From: an uncultured Eisenbergiella sp.
GTDB lineage: Bacteria; Bacillota; Clostridia; Lachnospirales; Lachnospiraceae
Length of the DNA stretch: 5,490 nt
Direction: 5' to 3'
Assembly: GCA_948960675.1 (NCBI GenBank)
Contig: CARDPF010000216.1
Coordinates: forward strand, 1-5,490
Shown here: one piece after another, positions 1 to 5,490 of the stretch
Layout: each line of letters opens with the position of its first letter
Numbering within the stretch: the first letter of the stretch is position 1
Translations under genes and position numbers: made by a program
The notes under the pieces: generated by a model
The model's input: only the letters and a program-made list of their open reading frames with translations
What the model was told of the DNA's origin: nothing
Database searches by the model: none

Positions 1-300
1 CTTCCCACGGTGCCGGAGGGCTGTGTGCACAATGCCCATATGTTTTATATCAAGACGGCGGATGAAAAGGAACGGGCCGCCCTAATTGATTTTTTGAAGG
101 AAGCGGATATTTTGGCGGTGTATCATTATGTGCCGCTGCATTCCGCCAATGCCGGCCTTAAGTACGGCAGGATGGCGGGGGAGGACGTATATACCACCAA
201 AGAGAGCGAGCGTCTGCTGCGTCTGCCCATGTACTATGGGCTGCAGGAGGGGGAGGCTGCGTTTGTGGCGGAGAAAGTAAAAGCGTTTTATGGAAAATAA
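1..300 (+). CDS. wecE: dTDP-4-amino-4,6-dideoxygalactose transaminase (WecE/RffA type), 3' end only
   Basis: This is the C-terminal 99 residues of a DegT/DnrJ/EryC1-family PLP-dependent aminotransferase; the reading frame is open from base 1, so the start lies upstream of the window. Enzymes of the WecE branch transfer an amino group from glutamate to dTDP-4-keto-6-deoxyglucose, giving dTDP-4-amino-4,6-dideoxygalactose (dTDP-Fuc4N) in the cytoplasm. Visible signatures of this branch are HNAHMFYI near the beginning, HYVPLH in the middle, and TTKESERLLRLP followed by MYYGL near the end. These match the C-terminal small domain of WecE as I remember it. The family is usually about 375 residues, so roughly a quarter is present; the PLP-binding lysine and active-site core are outside. 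The TAA stop at 298-300 is followed at once by a strong hairpin. The main alternative is a related sugar aminotransferase such as the 3-amino FdtB/QdtB type, which I consider less likely because of the HYVPLH and ESERLLRLP motifs. Confidence 0.88.
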   Translation, partial: LPTVPEGCVHNAHMFYIKTADEKERAALIDFLKEADILAVYHYVPLHSANAGLKYGRMAGEDVYTTKESERLLRLPMYYGLQEGEAAFVAEKVKAFYGK

Positions 301-312
301 AGTGGGTCGTGT

Positions 313-337
313 ACGGCTCCCCGGCAAGGGGGGCCGT
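313..337 (+). terminator. Strong intergenic hairpin after the aminotransferase, terminator-like with weak U tract
   Basis: Bases 313-322 (ACGGCTCCCC) pair with 328-337 (GGGGGGCCGT) to give a 10-bp stem with one T-G wobble and the 5-nt loop GGCAA. It begins 12 nt after the aminotransferase stop and is followed by TCTTTGG, a poor U tract. This suggests a partial terminator, an attenuator or an mRNA-stabilising or processing element rather than a full stop, since the downstream genes need transcription and no promoter is visible. The pairing is read directly from the sequence; the function is inferred. Confidence 0.5.
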
Positions 338-349
338 CTTTGGAAAGGG

Positions 350-2161
350 ATGGGGCGTATTTATAAAACAAAGGGGACGGATATAGGATTGGCGGCCGTT
401 TTGGTGGCGGCGCTGCTTGGGGTTTTTGCCCTGCGGTTTGCGTGCTACTATGATTTAAACGATGATGTGCTGATAAAAGATATTCTCTCCGGCGTCTATT
501 CCGGAAGCCCGGACGGGCATACCATGCAGCTTTTGTATCCTTTGGGATGGGGGCTGGCCATGCTCTATAGCGTGTCCGGTGCGCCGGTGTTTGGCATTTT
601 TCTGGCGGTTTGCCAGTACGGGAGTATTTTCCTGATCGGATACCGGATTCTGCGGCTATGCAGCGGATGGGAGGCGAAGCTGGCAGCAGTTTTGGCACAG
701 GCAGTGTTCTGGACGGCGGCTTTTGGGTATCATCTGGTATTTTTGCAGTATACGGTCACGGCGGGCATGTTGGCCGGGGCAGCCTTGTTTTGGATGCTTA
801 CGCGCAGGGAAAGCCAAAAGGAGGGAATATGGGACTTTTGGTCGGGAAATTTTTTGGCGGTTGTTTTGTACTGGCTGTCCTTTTGCCTGCGCATAGAGAT
901 GGCGCTGCTGCTGCTGCCGCTGGCGGGAGTGGCCGGGCTGTGCAGGTGGGCGTGGGAGAAATCTTTTTTTACAAAGGAAAACGTTGTTAAGTATTTGTCA
1001 GTTTTTGGCTCTTTGGTCTTGGGAATGGCGGTTTGCCTGGCGGCGGACGGCCTTGCTTATCAAAAAGACGGATGGCCTGCATTCCGGAAGTTTTTTGACG
1101 GGCGGACGGAGCTTTATGATTACCAAAAGGACTTTATCGACAATTATGAGGAGAATGCCGCCGCCTATGGGGCGTTGGGCATGGCAAGGCAGCGGCAGGC
1201 GCTGCTGGAAAACTACAATTTCGGGGTGGATGATGCGCTGGATGTAGGGCAGATGGAGGCCCTGCGGGAGGCGGCGCTTTTGAGGCCACAGTCCGGCGGC
1301 TTTTTCCGCAAAAGCCTGCGGGAGGGTATTTGGAGTCTGGTATATGGACATTGGGCAGGCAGGGGTGACTTCCCTTATAATGCCGTGCTGGCGTTGGGCA
1401 GCCTATCGGTTTTGTGTCTGGGTCTGGTCAGGGGGTGGAAACGGCTGCTGTGGCAGGCTGTGCTGTGCAGCGTGGTAGGGGCAGCCTTGTGGATGTTTTT
1501 GCTTTTGCGGGATCGGCCGGTGGATCGGGTGCTGCATCCCCTCTATCTGGGGCAGATTTTGCTGGTGCTTGGGCTGCTGCTTTTGGCGGTGTCAAAAGGC
1601 AGGGAAGGGGACAGGGCAGACGGCGGGACAAAAGCCGGCGTCCTGCCCAAACGGCCGGCCGGCCGGACAGGACATTTTGTGGTATTTTTGACATCCATAC
1701 TGGCAGTGTGCTTTTTCCTGCCCTGCGCCGGGCGGACGTATGAAGCCGTTTCCGGGGAGTATACCAGACGGGAAGGGGTCAACCGGGCGAATGGGGCGAT
1801 GTTTTCTTATTGCCGGGAGCACCCCGATACGCTATTTTTGGCAGATGTGTATTCGACGGTGGATTTCAGCGAAAAAATATCATTAGACCGGGACAAGCCC
1901 TTCAATTATGACCTTTTGGGAGGTTGGCTTGTGAAAAGTCCGCTGACGGCAAAAAAGCTGTCTGCCTTCGGATTTGCCACAATGGGCGAAGCGGTGCGCA
2001 ATACGGAGCGGGTGCGGCTGTTTGCAGAGTCCGGTGGGGATATGGAGTGGCTGGATGCCTACTGGGAATGGCTGGGGATCGCCCTGCGTGTGGAAAAAGA
2101 GGATTGGCTGCCGGAGGGAATAGACGTTTACACAGTGGTTCATGCGCGCGGAGTATCATAA
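350..2161 (+). CDS. Large polytopic membrane protein, GT-C-like, family not recognised
   Basis: A 603-residue integral membrane protein with about ten to eleven hydrophobic segments, at roughly residues 12-32, 62-98 (probably two), 110-128, 133-150, 166-188, 214-234, 342-360, 366-385, 396-414 and 442-460. A short basic N-terminus precedes the first segment, so the acidic motif DLNDD at 35-39 should face outside. An acidic first outer loop is typical of GT-C glycosyltransferases that use polyprenyl-phosphate sugars. Two large soluble parts follow: a loop at about 235-341, rich in Tyr and Asp/Glu, and a C-terminal domain at about 461-603. A basic, glycine-rich loop at 415-441 separates two membrane segments. 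I do not recognise a named family. From context it is a candidate outer-face sugar transferase or glycan polymerase. Start: ATG 350 has GGA at a 5-nt spacing and lies after the hairpin. An in-frame ATG at 290 would add 20 basic residues largely encoded by the hairpin and overlap the aminotransferase by 11 nt; its GGAG is 16 nt away. The start remains uncertain. Confidence 0.82.
   Translation: MGRIYKTKGTDIGLAAVLVAALLGVFALRFACYYDLNDDVLIKDILSGVYSGSPDGHTMQLLYPLGWGLAMLYSVSGAPVFGIFLAVCQYGSIFLIGYRILRLCSGWEAKLAAVLAQAVFWTAAFGYHLVFLQYTVTAGMLAGAALFWMLTRRESQKEGIWDFWSGNFLAVVLYWLSFCLRIEMALLLLPLAGVAGLCRWAWEKSFFTKENVVKYLSVFGSLVLGMAVCLAADGLAYQKDGWPAFRKFFDGRTELYDYQKDFIDNYEENAAAYGALGMARQRQALLENYNFGVDDALDVGQMEALREAALLRPQSGGFFRKSLREGIWSLVYGHWAGRGDFPYNAVLALGSLSVLCLGLVRGWKRLLWQAVLCSVVGAALWMFLLLRDRPVDRVLHPLYLGQILLVLGLLLLAVSKGREGDRADGGTKAGVLPKRPAGRTGHFVVFLTSILAVCFFLPCAGRTYEAVSGEYTRREGVNRANGAMFSYCREHPDTLFLADVYSTVDFSEKISLDRDKPFNYDLLGGWLVKSPLTAKKLSAFGFATMGEAVRNTERVRLFAESGGDMEWLDAYWEWLGIALRVEKEDWLPEGIDVYTVVHARGVS
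1640..1673 (+). repeat. CGGC-rich nested inverted repeat inside the membrane-protein gene
   Basis: Bases 1652-1666 are a run of CGGC units containing the self-complementary GGCCGGCCGGCC (1653-1664). It is bracketed by GTCCTG at 1640-1645 and its complement CAGGAC at 1668-1673. The stretch encodes part of the hydrophilic loop before the last membrane segment. It could form a stable RNA structure or simply reflect a permissive, GC-rich linker. Confidence 0.4.
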
Positions 2162-2199
2162 AGCGTATCGCCGGTGACAGCATAAACGTTACATGTTTG

Positions 2200-2220
2200 C
2201 CGGATTCGGCATGGATCCGG
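2200..2220 (+). other. Small intergenic hairpin upstream of the acetyltransferase
   Basis: CCGGAT at 2200-2205 can pair with ATCCGG at 2215-2220 across a 9-nt loop. It sits in the only sizeable untranslated gap among the last four genes, 2 nt before the acetyltransferase ribosome-binding site. There is no T run, so it is not a terminator. It might modulate translation of the next gene, but a 6-bp match can arise by chance. Confidence 0.25.
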
Positions 2221-2222
2221 AC

Positions 2223-2229
2223 GGAAGGA
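2223..2229 (+). promoter_or_regulatory. Ribosome-binding site deciding the acetyltransferase start
   Basis: GGAAGGA ends 8 nt before ATG 2238. In-frame ATGs at 2193, 2211 and 2229 lie before or within this site and lack a comparable one, so the site fixes the start at 2238. Confidence 0.75.
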
Positions 2230-2237
2230 TGACGGCT

Positions 2238-2804
2238 ATGGACGGGAAAGAAAAAAAAGAACGGATTGTGGGAGCGCATGTTTATCTTAGGCCCATCGAA
2301 ATGGAAGATACAAAACGGATTGTGCGTTGGCGCAATCAGGAGCGGGTGCGGCATAATTTTCTCTATCAGAAGCCTTTTACCAAGGAAGGGCATGAGGAAT
2401 GGATGCGTACGAAGGTGGCTACAGGCGAGGTGGTGCAGTTTATCATCTGCGAAAAGGAAAGCGGCCGTGGGGTGGGAAGCGTGTATTTCAGGGATATTGA
2501 TATGCGGCATAAAAAAGCGGAATACGGGATTTTTATCGGGGAAGCGGATTGTGCGGGAAAAGGATGGGGCACGGAGGTGGCCCGGCTGGCGGTGGGCTAT
2601 GCCCGGGATACGCTGGGACTGCACAAACTGATGCTGCGGGTGTTTGCGGACAATGTGGGGGCTGTCAAAAGCTACCAAAATGCGGGGTTTGTGCAGGAGG
2701 CACACCTTAGGGACGAATTTTTGCAGGACGGGAAATACCGGGATATCCTGCTGATGGCGGTGATTTTTCCGGAGAACGGTGGGGAAGTAGGAAGGTTACA
2801 ATGA
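2238..2804 (+). CDS. GNAT-family N-acetyltransferase (PseH / RimJ-RimL-like), probably acting on an amino sugar
   Basis: A 188-residue soluble acetyltransferase covering one complete GNAT domain. The N-terminal part shows VYLRPIEMED (about 15-24) and WRNQERVRHNF (31-41), followed by a conserved H-x-x-W (52-55), a pattern shared with PseH-like and RimJ/RimL-like enzymes. The acetyl-CoA pyrophosphate loop is GKGWGTEV at about 107-114. The late motif NVGAVKSYQNAGF at 139-151 is the usual GNAT alpha4/beta7 region, with Tyr146 in the position often used as general acid. Next to a WecE-type aminotransferase, the simplest role is N-acetylation of a 4-amino-4,6-dideoxyhexose on dTDP, the job WecD does in enterobacteria; this is inference. 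A ribosomal-protein or other amine acetyltransferase cannot be excluded. It is preceded by a 76-nt gap and a strong ribosome-binding site. Its TGA overlaps the ATG of the glycosyltransferase (ATGA), implying coupled translation. A run of eight A lies in codons 5-7. Confidence 0.88.
   Translation: MDGKEKKERIVGAHVYLRPIEMEDTKRIVRWRNQERVRHNFLYQKPFTKEGHEEWMRTKVATGEVVQFIICEKESGRGVGSVYFRDIDMRHKKAEYGIFIGEADCAGKGWGTEVARLAVGYARDTLGLHKLMLRVFADNVGAVKSYQNAGFVQEAHLRDEFLQDGKYRDILLMAVIFPENGGEVGRLQ
2251..2258 (+). repeat. A8 homopolymer near the 5' end of the acetyltransferase gene
   Basis: Eight consecutive A residues span codons 5-7 of the acetyltransferase (encoding Glu-Lys-Lys). A change of one base during replication or transcription would shift the frame almost at the start and abolish the enzyme. 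The tract is short for classic phase variation. Confidence 0.5.
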
Positions 2805-3757
2805 AAAAAGAGACGGTAAGTTTTGTAATTCCCTGCTACCGGTCGGCGGCGACGATCGGTAGCGTGGTAGGGGAAATTGAGGCTGCGATGGAGCAGCTGC
2901 CTGCTTATCAATATGAAATCATACTGGTCAACGACTGTTCGCCGGATGATACGTTTGCGGTAATCCGGCGGCTTTGCCAAAAGGACGACAGAATTGTGGG
3001 CGTAAACCTTGCGCGCAATTTTGGGCAGCACGCGGCGTTGATGGCAGGCTTTCACCAAGTAAAGGGGGACATACTGGTTTGCCTGGATGACGACGGGCAG
3101 ACACCGGCGGATGAAGTGGGAAAGCTGCTTAGCGCGCTTGGGGAGGGGGCGGATGTGGTGTATGCCCGGTATGAGCGCAAGCATCATAACCGGTTCCGCA
3201 ATTTCGGAAGCAGGGTAAACGACGCCATGCTCTGCCTGATGCTGGGGAAGCCGAAGAATTTGTTTATTTCCAGCTATTTTGCAGCGCGCCGCTTTGTGCT
3301 GGAGGAAATGCTGCGCTATGAAAACGCGTTTCCCTATGTGATTGGGCTGGTATTGCGCGCCACCAAAAATATTGTGAATGTCACGGTGGGGCACCGGGAC
3401 CGCAAGGCCGGGGAATCCGGTTATACCATGGGCAAGCTTTTGGCGCTTTGGTTTAACGGTTTTACCTCTTTTTCGGAAAAGCCGCTCCGCATCGCGACGC
3501 TTCTGGGGATCGGATGTGCGGGTATCGGGTTTTTATACGGAATTTACACGGTGGTCAAAAAGTTTGTGGTTCCGGATGTGCCGGTGGGCTTTTCGGCCCT
3601 GATGTCGGCAATCATGTTTATCGGTGGGATGCTGATGCTGATGCTGGGGCTGATCGGGGAATACATCGGAAGAATGTATATTTGCATGAACAATGCGCCC
3701 CAGTTTGTGGTGAGGGAGATTGTCTGTGGAAACCAGAAGCGGGATGAGGAAGGATAA
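2801..3757 (+). CDS. GT2 polyprenyl-phosphate glycosyltransferase (DPM1/GtrB/ArnC-like)
   Basis: A 318-residue membrane-anchored family 2 glycosyltransferase. The GT-A domain starts at once with VSFVIPCYRS (6-15), then ILVNDCSPDDT (41-51), the NFGQHAALMAGF block (73-84), and the metal and nucleotide-sugar site LDDDGQTP at 95-102, equivalent to the DADLQ motif of ArnC and GtrB, keeping both outer Asp residues (96, 98) and Gln100. The loop RKAGESGYT (201-209) matches the family's R-x-x-G-x-S-x-Y-T signature. Two membrane helices follow at about 231-253 and 266-290, ending in GEYIGRMY (286-293), the usual C-terminal hallmark. Such enzymes move a sugar from a nucleotide donor to undecaprenyl phosphate on the cytoplasmic face, making the donor for outer-face GT-C enzymes. 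The sugar here is unknown; neighbours suggest an acetylated amino-deoxy sugar, but glucose or GlcNAc is equally possible from sequence alone. AGGAAGG at 2789-2795 lies 5 nt before the ATG. It overlaps the acetyltransferase by 4 nt and the next gene by 32 nt. Confidence 0.93.
   Translation: MKKETVSFVIPCYRSAATIGSVVGEIEAAMEQLPAYQYEIILVNDCSPDDTFAVIRRLCQKDDRIVGVNLARNFGQHAALMAGFHQVKGDILVCLDDDGQTPADEVGKLLSALGEGADVVYARYERKHHNRFRNFGSRVNDAMLCLMLGKPKNLFISSYFAARRFVLEEMLRYENAFPYVIGLVLRATKNIVNVTVGHRDRKAGESGYTMGKLLALWFNGFTSFSEKPLRIATLLGIGCAGIGFLYGIYTVVKKFVVPDVPVGFSALMSAIMFIGGMLMLMLGLIGEYIGRMYICMNNAPQFVVREIVCGNQKRDEEG
3712..3718 (+). promoter_or_regulatory. Ribosome-binding site inside the GT2 gene, supporting a GTG start
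   Basis: GAGGGAG lies within the end of the GT2 gene and 7 nt before GTG 3726. The in-frame TTG at 3720 is only 1 nt from it, and the in-frame ATG at 3744 has no clear site, so GTG 3726 is the best-supported start. Confidence 0.6.
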
Positions 3758-5420
3758 AACGAAACCAACGCGCAGGATGTGGGTCTGTGCGCTCGCAGGC
3801 GGGCTGTTTGCCGGTTTTGCCGGGCAGTGGGGATGGCAGCTGGAACGGGCGCAGAACGTGGATCTTGCCGCCTGGCAGACCTGGGCGGTTCCGCTGACGG
3901 CAGCTTTGGTTTTGATTTTGCTGTTGGCGTGGGGCTTTTGCGGTTTGGAAAAGTGGTGCTGCAGGGCTAGTCGGTCAGGGGGGAGCAAGGCGCGTACGGC
4001 TGTCCAAAACAGAAGAAAAATGTCCGCCCTGTGGACAGGGGGAAAGTACGGCCTGCCGCTTTTGGCGGCCCTGCTTTTTGTGTGCTGGCTTCCGGTTTTT
4101 TTAGCGGTTTACCCCGGTTTTTTTGCCTATGATGCCACGGATGAGTTGCAGCAGGTGTTGACGGGGAATTACGTGACCAGACATCCCCTTTTGCATGTGT
4201 TGGTTTTGGGAAAAACGGTGTCGGGCGTGGGGGAATTGACGGGCAGCTACAATACGGGAATTGCCGTCTATGTGCTGTGCCAGATGGCGGTAATGGCCTT
4301 TTTACTGGCGTGGGAGATTCGGAGTCTGCAAAGGCTCGGGGCAGGTTCGGTTTTTTGTGGAATTTCTTTCTGCTTTTTTGCATTTTTCCCGGTGATTGTC
4401 CTGTATGTGTTGTGTACCAGCAAGGATATCTGGTATACGGCAGGGATGCTGGCGGCAGTGACGCTGTTGTGCCGGTATGCCAGGGGGCAAAGCTTTACGC
4501 GGGCAGGCTGGGCCGGGCTTTTTTTTGCCCTTTTTGCGACGGCGGTTTTCCGCAACAACGGGTTTTACGTGTTTCTGGTGTGGATTCCGGTTTTACTCGT
4601 GCTTGCAAAAAAGGCTGACCGGAAAAAAATGGCGGCGGTCACGGGAACTGTTCTGCTTTCGGTTTTTGTACACAATGCCCTGTTGGGAAACCTGTTAAAG
4701 CCCGGGGATACCGGGGCGCAGGAGACGCTGACCGTTCCCATCCAGCAGCTGGCACGGACGTGGAAGTACAGTCCGGAAGTTTTTTCGCAGGAGGAGAGGG
4801 AGGCGCTTTTCGAAATTTTGCCACAGGAAGTGCTGGAACGCTATACCCCCAAACTGTCCGATCTGGTAAAAATTGATTTCCGGTCGGATGTTTACCGTAA
4901 AAATCCGGGACGCTACCGGAGGCTGTGGCTGCAGACCGGGTGCAAGGCCCCGGCCACCTATTTGAACGCGTGGCTGATGACTTCCTACGGATTCTGGTAT
5001 CCGGACGCCTCCATCGACGTATATAACGGCTGGCGCAATTATGTAAAAAGCTCCTGGTTCAGCTTTGAGACGGAGGAGCCGGGCGTGCGAAAAAGCTGCC
5101 TGCCCTGGCTGGAGGAGCAGTACCGCAAACTTTCCCTGGACAATATCGTCCAGCAGATGCCTGTGGTGTCGTGGCTGTTTTCCCCCGGGGCCATGTGCTG
5201 GGTATTTGTGCTGGGCGGGCTTTTTTGCCTTTCCACCCGCCGCTGCAAGGTCCTTGGGGCGCTGTTGCCCATATATGTCAACTGGCTGACGGTTTTGCTG
5301 GGGCCTACTTATTTGGTCAGATATGTATTGATTTTTTGGTTTGCACTGCCGCTGTTAATGGCGGCAGTTTTTGCACCGTGGAGATATAGGGGCGACGATG
5401 AAATTGGAAAGCTGATGTAA
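3726..5420 (+). CDS. Polytopic membrane protein, DUF6020-like, putative GT-C glycosyltransferase
   Basis: A 564-residue membrane protein with about twelve hydrophobic segments, at roughly residues 19-37, 54-74, 109-131, 177-198, 209-229, 237-252, 262-276, 279-294, 302-320, 489-503, 509-526 and 531-550, plus a large soluble loop at about 321-485. Conserved-looking blocks are YPGFFAYDATDELQ (129-142), TRHPLLHVLVLG (151-162), SKD (232-234), RNNGFY (276-281), PIQQLART (338-345) and GPTYLVRYV (526-534). From memory these resemble the DUF6020 group of Firmicute membrane proteins; I could not confirm this by a search. The Asp-containing block after a membrane segment, the large loop and the late P-x-x-x-x-R-Y motif fit a GT-C-fold enzyme using lipid-linked sugar, with the preceding GT2 gene as donor maker. 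Starting at GTG 3726 gives a 32-nt overlap with GT2; TTG 3720 (two residues longer) and ATG 3744 are alternatives. T runs (7, 7 and 8 bases) occur in hydrophobic segments. Confidence 0.85.
   Translation: METRSGMRKDKTKPTRRMWVCALAGGLFAGFAGQWGWQLERAQNVDLAAWQTWAVPLTAALVLILLLAWGFCGLEKWCCRASRSGGSKARTAVQNRRKMSALWTGGKYGLPLLAALLFVCWLPVFLAVYPGFFAYDATDELQQVLTGNYVTRHPLLHVLVLGKTVSGVGELTGSYNTGIAVYVLCQMAVMAFLLAWEIRSLQRLGAGSVFCGISFCFFAFFPVIVLYVLCTSKDIWYTAGMLAAVTLLCRYARGQSFTRAGWAGLFFALFATAVFRNNGFYVFLVWIPVLLVLAKKADRKKMAAVTGTVLLSVFVHNALLGNLLKPGDTGAQETLTVPIQQLARTWKYSPEVFSQEEREALFEILPQEVLERYTPKLSDLVKIDFRSDVYRKNPGRYRRLWLQTGCKAPATYLNAWLMTSYGFWYPDASIDVYNGWRNYVKSSWFSFETEEPGVRKSCLPWLEEQYRKLSLDNIVQQMPVVSWLFSPGAMCWVFVLGGLFCLSTRRCKVLGALLPIYVNWLTVLLGPTYLVRYVLIFWFALPLLMAAVFAPWRYRGDDEIGKLM
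4519..4526 (+). repeat. T8 homopolymer flanked by GGGC/GCCC in the DUF6020-like gene
   Basis: Eight T residues are flanked by GGGC (4515-4518) and its complement GCCC (4527-4530), inside a hydrophobic segment (Leu-Phe-Phe-Ala). T7 runs occur earlier at 4096-4102 and 4118-4124. They are explained by Phe/Leu codons but could be slippage-prone. Confidence 0.4.
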
Positions 5421-5425
5421 AACGT

Positions 5426-5440
5426 GTCATTTTGCATGAC
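5426..5440 (+). repeat. Short inverted repeat downstream of the last gene
   Basis: GTCAT (5426-5430) and ATGAC (5436-5440) flank a 5-nt loop, 5 nt after the TAA. The stem is AT-rich and no T run follows, so it is not a convincing terminator. The rest of the tail to 5490 is A-rich with no ORF or promoter that I can support. Confidence 0.25.
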
Positions 5441-5490
5441 TTAGAGCATGGAAAACAGGGAAAATCAAGAAAAGTATTGTTAGCCCCCTA

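Noticed and set aside
2174..2199. Possible promoter in the gap before the acetyltransferase
   Set aside because: GTGACA at 2174-2179 resembles a -35 box, but no acceptable -10 box occurs 16-18 nt downstream.
1902..2705. Long open frame on the minus strand (267 codons) spanning two genes
   Set aside because: It lies antisense to the end of the membrane protein and the acetyltransferase. Its translation is rich in His, Pro and Arg with no recognisable domain, and the + strand frames have clear family motifs.
2672..3394. Minus-strand open frame of 240 codons opposite the GT2 gene
   Set aside because: It is antisense to the conserved catalytic domain of GT2, has no recognisable motif and fits a codon-bias shadow.
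3533..3988. Minus-strand open frame of 151 codons across the GT2/DUF6020-like junction
   Set aside because: His- and Pro-rich composition, no domain and no ribosome-binding site noted; the + strand genes explain the region.
5426..5445. Operon terminator after the last gene
   Set aside because: The stem is only 5 bp and is followed by TTAGAGC rather than a T run.
5448..5483. Short frame starting at ATG 5448
   Set aside because: It ends after 11 codons at TAG, has no good ribosome-binding site and resembles nothing known.

Overview
The window looks like part of a surface-polysaccharide or cell-envelope glycosylation operon from a low-copy chromosomal region of a Gram-positive anaerobe, most likely a clostridial Firmicute such as a Lachnospiraceae or related family. 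This is inferred from GGAGG-like ribosome-binding sites, a G-rich coding strand with moderately high GC, and the kinds of membrane proteins present. No taxonomic marker gene is present. All five genes lie on the + strand and are tightly packed. No tRNA, rRNA, CRISPR array or insertion sequence was seen.

Layout: (1) 1-300, the 3' end of a WecE/RffA-type sugar aminotransferase, which makes dTDP-4-amino-4,6-dideoxygalactose. (2) 301-349, a short gap holding a strong 10-bp hairpin. (3) 350-2161, a large polytopic membrane protein of unrecognised family with GT-C-like features. (4) 2162-2237, a 76-nt gap with a small hairpin and a good ribosome-binding site. (5) 2238-2804, a GNAT acetyltransferase resembling the PseH and RimJ/RimL groups. 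(6) 2801-3757, a GT2 polyprenyl-phosphate glycosyltransferase of the DPM1/GtrB/ArnC type. (7) 3726-5420, a second large polytopic membrane protein resembling the DUF6020 group, probably starting at GTG. (8) 5421-5490, an apparently non-coding tail.

Working model (inference): the aminotransferase makes a nucleotide-linked 4-amino-6-deoxy sugar, and the GNAT enzyme N-acetylates it, for example to dTDP-Fuc4NAc. The GT2 enzyme loads a sugar onto undecaprenyl phosphate at the inner membrane face. After flipping, one or both GT-C-like membrane proteins would transfer it to an exported glycan or other envelope acceptor. This resembles the known three-component (GtrA/GtrB/Gtr or CsbB/YfhO) scheme, but with two unrelated candidate outer-face transferases and no GtrA-type flippase in the window.

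The genes overlap by 4 nt and 32 nt across the last three, so these are probably translationally coupled. No convincing promoter was seen, so the operon promoter probably lies upstream of the window.
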